A DNA stretch of 16,383 bases, taken from positions 1-16,383 of the forward strand of contig CAKSXP010000015.1 in the NCBI GenBank assembly GCA_934515035.1, in the 5' to 3' direction. This DNA comes from an uncultured Oscillospiraceae bacterium (GTDB lineage Bacteria > Bacillota > Clostridia > Oscillospirales > Oscillospiraceae). This document shows positions 4,977 through 10,376 of the stretch, in pieces. The translations under genes and the position numbers were made by a program. The notes below the pieces were generated by a model that saw nothing but the letters and a program-made list of their open reading frames with translations, was not told the origin of the DNA and ran no database searches. Numbering within the stretch: position 1 is the first letter of the stretch; every line of letters begins with the position of its first letter.

Positions 4977-7700
4977 TTATTTCCCGGGTGCGGGGGGCGC
5001 GGGATGCTCGGGGCGGTTTTCGGGCGCCCAGAAGCGGAACTTCTCGTCGGGGACGAAATCGCCGACCTTGGAGGCGTCCTGTGCGATGGCGCAGGTAAAG
5101 CCGCTTTCCGCGTTGTACATCATCCAGACCTCGGGCGCGGTCTCTGCATACTTGAGAGCCATGGGAACGAGGTTGGTGTTGGTCGCAACGCCGTAGAGGA
5201 ATACGGGCTTTCCGGCAGCAACTTCGGGAACGGTGGTGTATTTGACCAGATCGAGGTCATAAGCATGGCCGTCGTTGCCCTTGGTCCTGTGGGAATAGCG
5301 GACATAAACTCTGTCGCCGTCCTCGGTCACCTCATAAACGGTGTCGGAGCGCGGGTCGTTTTCGCCCATTTTCGCAACGGGAACTTCGACGCGCTGAAGA
5401 TCGTCGCCGCCGGTGTGGGAGGGAACGATCATCTCCAGCGTTTCGGGCCGGATCGCGTTCATGATGGCGGAGGGGACCCAGGAGGAGCATCTGTGCCAGT
5501 CGTGCAGCTCGACCTTCGGGGCGATGCCCTTCAGCTCGGCGGCCAGTTCGACGGCCTTTTGCAGGCTCTTCTTATCCCAGACGCGCTGCGGGCCCATCGG
5601 ACCCTTCTTCATCTCGACGCCGGCAAAATCGCCGAGCTTGTCGATGCTGAGAGTGCAGACGCCGTCCTTGACGGAATAGTAATCCTTGATGGACTCGGCC
5701 ATTTTCCGCTCGTCGGTGCCGACGACGAGGATGATCTTGCCCTCGTACTTGCCGGGCTTTATCTCGACGGGAACGGTGTTGACGAACATCATGAGCTTCT
5801 TGCCGACGGGAGCCTGAATGATGGCGCCCTCGTCGATGGTGAGGCTGGTGATGTAGCTCGTGCCCGCGACCGTCCAGACGCTGTCACTGTCGAGAGTGAC
5901 GATAACGCCGTTGTTCACGGTGGGTGCGGCAGCCTGAGTTACCATATGCATATCAAAGGCGTTGGAGCGGTTGATATACTTCAGATCGTCCCTGTATTTC
6001 TGGGAGGCGGAGCTGATTATACCGTTGACCTTGGTGTTGACAAGGTGTATCTCAAGGTTGTGGGCCTTCTGCTGGCCGGCAGCCTGCTCTTCGTGAGCCG
6101 GGGGTCCGCCAGCGCCGGGACCACCAGGGCCACCGGGGCCACCAGGTCCACCGGGGCCACCAGGACCACCAGCACCGGGGGGCGGAGGAGGCATTCCGGG
6201 TCCGCCGGGTCCGCCAGCGCCGGGAGGCGGAGGAGGCATTCCGGGTCCGCCGGGTCTTCCGGCGGGAACGTCACGGTGCGCATCCGGGCCGCCGAGGGGT
6301 CCGGGAGGCAGCGGGTTCGGGGGAGGAGGTCCGTTGAGCTTCACGCCCGGCTTGATGTTGGGCGGAGTGGACGGAGTTTTCTTCGCGGCCTCCAGATTGG
6401 TGGTGGAGTTGAAGAAGTTGCCGCGCAGGTCGCAGTTGGAGATGTTCATGAAGACATCGCCGTCGGGCACGCCGTTATAAAGGTCGCGCTCGGGGTCGGG
6501 GGTATCGGTCTGGCCGATGGGGATCCAGAACTCGTCCTTGCCCATGCCGCCCTCGTCGTTGTCCATCAGCTGAAGGATGGTGCCGTTGCCGGGCCTGAGC
6601 TTGGCGTCGTCGATGTTGATCGTGAGGGCGGAGCCCTTGACGCAGAAGGTGGAGTTGCGGGATTTGATCTCCGTGCCCTTATCGACGGTGAGCGTGCCGC
6701 CGTCGTCGCGGAAGGCGAGAACGCCGAACAGGCCGGAGTTGATCTTGCAGTTGGAGAAAGAGCCGCCGCCGTGCTCCTCGCTGGTCAGCAGGAGGGGGAA
6801 GCCGTTGACTCTGATGCGGCTGTCCTTGAAGCCGATGAAGCAGTCGCCGATGCAGTATGCGCCGTAGCCGCGTGCACGGGTGCCGGTCAGGGAGAGGTCG
6901 CAGTCGTTGAAGAAGACGCGGTTTTTGATGTTTCCGTCAACGGAAACAACGCCCCAGCCGTTGGAGGCCAGACGGCAGCTGTTGAACGTGACGGTGGAGT
7001 TTTCCGCGATCTGGAAGGCGCGGTTGGTGCCGGAGATGCCCATGCACCAGTTCGGGCTCATGTTGTCCGACGGGGGGCTCATGTTGAGCAGGTCGGAGTT
7101 GTTGATGGTGACGGTTGCGTCGCCGCCGGCCTGAACGGTGCAGCGGGTAACGCCGCGCAGATGTATGCTCGAGTCGTTGATGGTGAGCTTGCTGGTGCCG
7201 TGGGCGATGATGCCCGCGCCGACGCCGATGAAGTCGTTGGAGCCGTCTCCCTCCATCTCAAGCTCAAGATTGTCGATGGTGACCTGGCTGTCGCCGTCTA
7301 CGGCGATGCCGACGAAGTCGTCCTCGTTGGTGCGGATGCGCACGTCGGAAATGCGTCCGGCGTCCACAACGCCGCCCTCGGCCATGTCCAGAACGGACTT
7401 TTCCTTATCGAGCTTTCCGTTTACGATGCAGATAGCCGTGCGGGTCGGTTCGGGCGGATTGCCGCGCATTTTGTGCATGCCGCAAGGAGGGATACCGTAA
7501 TTTTCGGACAGGGCGATGCGCACATCGCCGATGTACTTGCCCGGTGCGATCGGAGTGCCGACGCCGTTGACGATCAGTGTCAGCTCCTTGCCCTCGGGCG
7601 CGGAAATTACAGCTCCCTCTTCGATTGTCAGTTCCTGAAACGCGCAGGGCTCTTCGATGAGCCAGCTGGTCCCGGAGCCGACTGTCTTGGTAATATACAT
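4977..7700 (-). CDS. Right-handed beta-helix protein with collagen-like insert and paralogous C-terminal module
   Basis: 907 aa from an ATG preceded by AGGAGG (8 nt); an upstream in-frame ATG at 7784 lacks an RBS. Residues 1-65 carry a beta-strand module (LTIEEGAVISAPEGKELTLI ... PGKY) that recurs at about 595-655 (LTIDEGAIIQAPVGKKLMMF ... PGKY). Between them, residues about 90-440 form a parallel beta-helix with coil signatures such as VTIDNLEL, LTINDSSI, VTINNSDL, VTFNSCRL, VFFNDCDL, IGFKDSRI and FSNCKI. Residues about 455-535 are a low-complexity insert: polyproline (PPPPP) and Gly-Gly-Pro triplets. Residues about 700-907 are the module shared with the downstream 221-aa protein. No signal peptide or membrane segment, which is odd because beta-helix proteins are mostly exported. 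No lyase or hydrolase catalytic set recognised. Confidence 0.85.
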   Translation of the reverse strand: MYITKTVGSGTSWLIEEPCAFQELTIEEGAVISAPEGKELTLIVNGVGTPIAPGKYIGDVRIALSENYGIPPCGMHKMRGNPPEPTRTAICIVNGKLDKEKSVLDMAEGGVVDAGRISDVRIRTNEDDFVGIAVDGDSQVTIDNLELEMEGDGSNDFIGVGAGIIAHGTSKLTINDSSIHLRGVTRCTVQAGGDATVTINNSDLLNMSPPSDNMSPNWCMGISGTNRAFQIAENSTVTFNSCRLASNGWGVVSVDGNIKNRVFFNDCDLSLTGTRARGYGAYCIGDCFIGFKDSRIRVNGFPLLLTSEEHGGGSFSNCKINSGLFGVLAFRDDGGTLTVDKGTEIKSRNSTFCVKGSALTINIDDAKLRPGNGTILQLMDNDEGGMGKDEFWIPIGQTDTPDPERDLYNGVPDGDVFMNISNCDLRGNFFNSTTNLEAAKKTPSTPPNIKPGVKLNGPPPPNPLPPGPLGGPDAHRDVPAGRPGGPGMPPPPPGAGGPGGPGMPPPPPGAGGPGGPGGPGGPGGPGGPGAGGPPAHEEQAAGQQKAHNLEIHLVNTKVNGIISSASQKYRDDLKYINRSNAFDMHMVTQAAAPTVNNGVIVTLDSDSVWTVAGTSYITSLTIDEGAIIQAPVGKKLMMFVNTVPVEIKPGKYEGKIILVVGTDERKMAESIKDYYSVKDGVCTLSIDKLGDFAGVEMKKGPMGPQRVWDKKSLQKAVELAAELKGIAPKVELHDWHRCSSWVPSAIMNAIRPETLEMIVPSHTGGDDLQRVEVPVAKMGENDPRSDTVYEVTEDGDRVYVRYSHRTKGNDGHAYDLDLVKYTTVPEVAAGKPVFLYGVATNTNLVPMALKYAETAPEVWMMYNAESGFTCAIAQDASKVGDFVPDEKFRFWAPENRPEHPAPPAPGK
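6181..6255. repeat. 30-bp exact direct repeat, 45-bp period, in the Gly/Pro insert
   Basis: The 30-mer at 6181-6210 recurs exactly at 6226-6255 (GGCGGAGGAGGCATTCCGGG and ten further bases). It encodes the duplicated GGPGGPGMPPPPPGA unit on the - strand. It is flanked at about 6105-6180 by shorter 9-bp CCACCAGGG/CCACCGGGG units coding for Gly-Gly-Pro. Repeats of this kind change length by slippage or unequal crossing-over, so the insert may vary between strains. Confidence 0.9.
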
Positions 7701-7808
7701 TCGGTTTCCTCCTAAAATGTTGTCCGCTTTTGTCCGGCGCATACATTCGGGAGGATCGCAGGCAGCCACGGTGCGGTCCGGCAAGACCGCATCCCTGGTT
7801 CTTTCTAT

Positions 7809-7838
7809 TCTATCAGCGCAATGCCGTGTTTGTCACTA
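7809..7838 (-). promoter_or_regulatory. Candidate sigma-A promoter of the beta-helix gene
   Basis: On the - strand, GTGACA (-35) and TAGAAT (-10, preceded by TGA) are separated by 18 bp. Transcription would begin near 7801, giving a leader of about 100 nt to the ATG at 7700. The leader contains a 6-bp hairpin (GCGGTC/GACCGC). It is the best promoter match between this gene and pucR. Confidence 0.55.
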
Positions 7839-7968
7839 ATCAAAAGATAAATTAATGTTTAAATTTTTGTGCTTTTGCACAATCAAACACGACCGCTGCG
7901 GATATATGTTTCAACATGCGTCCAATTAAAGATTATTATATAGTGTGTTCACCCGTCCGGCGGGCGCG

Positions 7969-9573
7969 TCACGCGCTCTCGCCGCTGTTGTATTTGTCCC
8001 GTGCGCTGAGATACATCAGGATGATGATCGAAAAGAACATGCGCGAGAGCGTTTCGCCGTCATCCCAGGGGAACTGGACGAGCTCCTGTATTTTTTTCAG
8101 GCGGTAATCAAGCGTGTTCCTGTGGATAAACAGGGCCTCCGCCGCCTGCGGTTTTTTGGGCGTCCGGATATATTCAAACAGCGTCCGGATATATTCCGTG
8201 TCGTGCGCCCTGTCGTAGTCGCAGAGCTTTATGGCGAAGGGGTGCACGAATTTGCGCAGGTCAACGCCGTGCTCGGCCGCCTCGTGCATCAGAATGAGCG
8301 GTTCGCAGCGCTCGTAATAGTTGATGTCCCCTCCGAAGCCGGAGGTGTTCAGAAACGCGGTGTATTTTGCGATCTCCGCGCTGTCGAGCGCCTCGAGAAA
8401 GTGCTTGTGAACGTCGAGCAGCCGGTTGAACGGGCGGCTCATGCCGCAGTTCAGGCGCCAGCGCGCGATCAGCTCCCTGACGCGGGTGTAATCCAGGGCG
8501 GCAAAGCCGTCTCTGTCGTGATAATCGACGAGCGCGATTATTCTTCCGTTGTGGCTCACCGCGCGGCATTCCTTCAGCGCGGACTCGATCTCGTCGACCA
8601 TCTCGCGCAGCGGGGCCCGCGTCGGACCGTCGAACTCCGTCTCCGGAAGCTCAAAGGCGAAAACCGCGAAATAGCTCTCGGCGGGCATGAGTATCTTGCT
8701 TGCGAGCACGCGGATGTGATCCGGATTTGTGATGCGGCTCTCCAGCAGGTTTATGAGAAAGCCCTCGTATGAAAGCGCCCGGACGGTGTCCGGCGTGCTG
8801 TGGGTCTGGAGCTCCAGCACGGCGGCGTCGCAGAGGGCGGATACCACGCGGTACTGACGGCTGCTGAAGGACTGCTTGTCGGAAAGAATGGACAGGCAGG
8901 CGATCTGGCGTCCGTCGGCGGTTATGTCGCAGATGATGTTGCTGACGCCCAGACGCGCGTTATCCACAAGGCTCAGAACGCAGTGAGAGGAAAGCTCTAT
9001 CCTGCCGCAGATGCGGCAGCCGGAGTCCCGGCTGAGGTCCGGGGCGATGGCCCTTCCGACAAAGACGTCCCAGCGGTCCTCCTCGACGGGGATGTCGGGC
9101 ACGTTGTGGACCAGAACGTTGCGGGCGGGGTCCGCCAGAACTATCTGGCAGCCGAGCGCTTCGCCCGCGATGTTCACGATCTCCTTCAGCGCGGACTCGT
9201 CCGTGAGCGCGGCGAACATGCGCGCGCTGACCTCGGCGGCGAAGGCGTGGTCGGCAAGCTCTTTCATTATCGTGTTTGCCGCGTGCGCCGGTCCGGCGCC
9301 GCCCCTGAGCAGGAGCAGCTCCGCGCCGCTCTGCGCGGCGGTCTCTGCGGAGAGGGAACAGTCGGCCGTGCAGGCAAAGGCGAGACCGTCCGTTCCTTCC
9401 GTCTGCAAAAAGACGCTGGCCGGACAGAGGTTGAGCGCGTCCCATTCCGGCCGGTCCCCCGCGCCCGTGAGCAGGTGAAGCCCCGTCACCGGCCTGTCTG
9501 TCGAGGCAAAAACGCCGACGTCGTAACCGGCGTTGTGCAGAGCAAGCGCTATATCGCCCAGCGTAATGCTCAT
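7969..9573 (-). CDS. PucR-family transcriptional regulator
   Basis: 534 aa from an ATG preceded by GGGAGGGGG; a farther in-frame ATG at 9609 overlaps the promoter. The C-terminal HTH (about 461-498) reads YIRTLFEYI...AAEALFIHRNTLDYRLKKIQEL, the diagnostic PucR/CdaR helix-turn-helix (FIHRNTLxYRLxKI). Before it, about 290-400 has the size and pattern of the GGDEF-like middle domain of this family. The N-terminal ~250 residues are a sensory region (about 100-245 GAF-like: GEALGCQIVLADPARNVL). PucR proteins usually activate purine-catabolic or other catabolic genes in response to a metabolite. Its position between the beta-helix gene and the molybdenum hydroxylase genes makes either a plausible target; xanthine-type substrates fit best. 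Effector unknown. Confidence 0.92.
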   Translation of the reverse strand: MSITLGDIALALHNAGYDVGVFASTDRPVTGLHLLTGAGDRPEWDALNLCPASVFLQTEGTDGLAFACTADCSLSAETAAQSGAELLLLRGGAGPAHAANTIMKELADHAFAAEVSARMFAALTDESALKEIVNIAGEALGCQIVLADPARNVLVHNVPDIPVEEDRWDVFVGRAIAPDLSRDSGCRICGRIELSSHCVLSLVDNARLGVSNIICDITADGRQIACLSILSDKQSFSSRQYRVVSALCDAAVLELQTHSTPDTVRALSYEGFLINLLESRITNPDHIRVLASKILMPAESYFAVFAFELPETEFDGPTRAPLREMVDEIESALKECRAVSHNGRIIALVDYHDRDGFAALDYTRVRELIARWRLNCGMSRPFNRLLDVHKHFLEALDSAEIAKYTAFLNTSGFGGDINYYERCEPLILMHEAAEHGVDLRKFVHPFAIKLCDYDRAHDTEYIRTLFEYIRTPKKPQAAEALFIHRNTLDYRLKKIQELVQFPWDDGETLSRMFFSIIILMYLSARDKYNSGESA

Positions 9574-9607
9574 GGATAGTTCCCCCTCCCGTAAACTTTT
9601 TGTATAC

Positions 9608-9636
9608 ATATTACAATAAAATATCTGATGTGTAAA
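9608..9636 (-). promoter_or_regulatory. Sigma-A promoter of the pucR-family gene
   Basis: On the - strand TTTACA and TAATAT are separated by exactly 17 bp, close to the sigma-A consensus. The predicted start near 9601 gives a leader of about 28 nt containing the GGGAGGGGG ribosome binding site. This supports the start codon at 9573, since the upstream ATG at 9609 falls inside the -10 element. Confidence 0.75.
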
Positions 9637-9659
9637 GACCGGGATGGCCCGGAAAGGCG

Positions 9660-9694
9660 TCCGGATTGTGAAACCAGCATATTTTTTCCGGATT
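9660..9694. promoter_or_regulatory. Pair of TCCGGATT direct repeats upstream of pucR (possible operator)
   Basis: TCCGGATT occurs at 9660-9667 and 9687-9694, 27 bp apart, each followed by a TGTGA-like stretch (TGTGAAACC, TTTGTTTGTGACC). They lie just upstream of the pucR -35 element and before the candidate + strand promoter at 9737. A binding site for PucR itself is possible but is inference; eight bases can repeat by chance. Confidence 0.3.
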
Positions 9695-9733
9695 TGTTTG
9701 TGACCGGGTAATAATGTTTTTGCGGGGCTGCTG

Positions 9734-9742
9734 TGTTAGAAT
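9734..9742 (+). promoter_or_regulatory. Weak candidate promoter (extended -10) for a structured RNA
   Basis: TGTTAGAAT contains a TG dinucleotide one base before TAGAAT, an extended -10 arrangement. No good -35 lies 16-18 bp upstream (the bases there are ATGTTT). It would start transcription near 9749, just before the first strong stem-loop. Supported only by match and position. Confidence 0.35.
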
Positions 9743-9748
9743 CCCAGT

Positions 9749-10265
9749 ATCGGAACACGGCCGCGCACAGCGGCCGATGCCAGGCCGAAAGGTCCGGCGC
9801 GTCCGGAGAGGATGCAGGCAACATCTGACCGCGAAAACCCGAAAAGAGACAGTAAATACGCAAAAAATACGACCGCAGCGAACAGAATTTCCTGCGGCCT
9901 GCTGCGGCAACAGCAGGGCCGTATGACGCTGCACCGACAAAGCGGCGCGGAAGGGACTTACACGCCCACCGCCCCCGCCGGAGAACAACAAAGGCGGGGA
10001 AGCGGCTCCCTCTCTGCGCGGTTTTCAGAAAATACAGATTCATCGATCATCGCCGGGATCTTCAGATCCGCCGGGAAAGCCGTGCTGAAGCTATCGGGGC
10101 TTTGGGGAACTCCTGCTTCGGGGGCCTTTCTCTTTCTGTGCCCGGCGTGTGACTTTTATGGCGCATATATGCGCCGCTCTCCTTTCATTCAGGGGGAGCA
10201 CCGCAAAAAAGCGTGCTCCCCCGCACCAGACCGGAACTTCCGCAGCAGCGGAGGTTCCGGTTTTT
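9749..10265 (+). ncRNA. Candidate structured non-coding RNA of about 500 nt
   Basis: No supportable protein gene lies here, yet the + strand folds into a series of GC-rich stem-loops: 9758-9776 (7 bp), 9783-9794 (GGCC-GAAA-GGTC), the alternative TCCGG/CCGGA at 9793-9807, 9811-9825 (GATG/CATC), 9893-9923 (12 bp with one bulged G), 9969-10005 (11 bp with a 2-nt bulge), 10053-10074, the 14-bp palindrome 10161-10174, and 10192-10222 (10 bp). A-rich linkers separate several of them. It ends in the strong intrinsic terminator at 10231-10265. Because the next gene has its own consensus promoter downstream of that terminator, the region looks like a separate transcript rather than only a leader. I could not match it to RNase P RNA, tmRNA, SRP RNA or a riboswitch I know. 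A metabolite-controlled leader of the hydroxylase gene remains the main alternative. Confidence 0.4.
10231..10265 (+). terminator. Very strong intrinsic terminator
   Basis: A 13-bp stem (CCGGAACTTCCGC pairing with GCGGAGGTTCCGG, one G-U) with an AGCA loop is followed directly by TTTTT. It points along the + strand although no + strand protein gene ends upstream within 6 kb, and it lies 112 bp before the hydroxylase start codon. Confidence 0.85.
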
Positions 10266-10301
10266 GCGTTTATAAATACTGTCTGCCCGTCAATATCCCT
10301 G

Positions 10302-10330
10302 TTGCAAGGCCAAAATGTTTGTAATATAAT
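10302..10330 (+). promoter_or_regulatory. Consensus sigma-A promoter of the molybdenum hydroxylase gene
   Basis: TTGCAA (10302-10307) and a perfect TATAAT (10325-10330) are separated by 17 bp. Transcription would start near 10337, 40 nt before the ATG at 10377. The promoter lies downstream of the terminator, isolating this gene from upstream transcription. Confidence 0.8.
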
Positions 10331-10376
10331 TACCCTGTATAATTATAATTCTTTCCGGCCCGAAGGAGTGGTTCAA

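Noticed and set aside
4202..5600. Possible CRISPR-Cas accessory locus, because of the Csx3-like pattern
   Set aside because: No CRISPR array, no cas gene and no CARF-domain effector is present in the window. The resemblance is reported only as a fold-level hypothesis.
4962..7715. 917-codon open frame on the + strand opposite the beta-helix gene
   Set aside because: The - strand protein has an RBS, beta-helix periodicity and a paralogue next door. The + strand product is repetitive valine/glycine/alanine-rich shadow sequence without an RBS.
7701..7784. Upstream in-frame ATG extending the beta-helix protein by 28 residues
   Set aside because: The ATG at 7700 has AGGAGG at ideal spacing, while the one at 7784 has no RBS. 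The extra residues (PDRTVAACDPPECMRRTKAD) are not a signal peptide.
7867..7882. TTGTGC-TTTT-GCACAA hairpin between pucR and the beta-helix gene as a pucR terminator
   Set aside because: The stem is only 6 bp, AT-rich, and on the - strand it is followed by AAATTT rather than a T-run.
9570..10043. 157-codon open frame on the - strand upstream of pucR
   Set aside because: It overlaps the pucR promoter and start, has no RBS, and its composition (Arg, Ser, Ala, Cys) is that of non-coding GC-rich sequence.
9812..10324. 170-codon open frame on the + strand upstream of the hydroxylase
   Set aside because: The purine-rich stretch before the ATG abuts it with no spacing, the frame runs through a strong terminator and into the hydroxylase promoter, and the product is low in hydrophobic core residues with no recognisable motif.
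10149..10376. Upstream in-frame ATG extending the hydroxylase by 76 residues
   Set aside because: The extension covers a terminator and a consensus promoter, and the 2Fe-2S domain begins properly at the ATG at 10377 with a good RBS.
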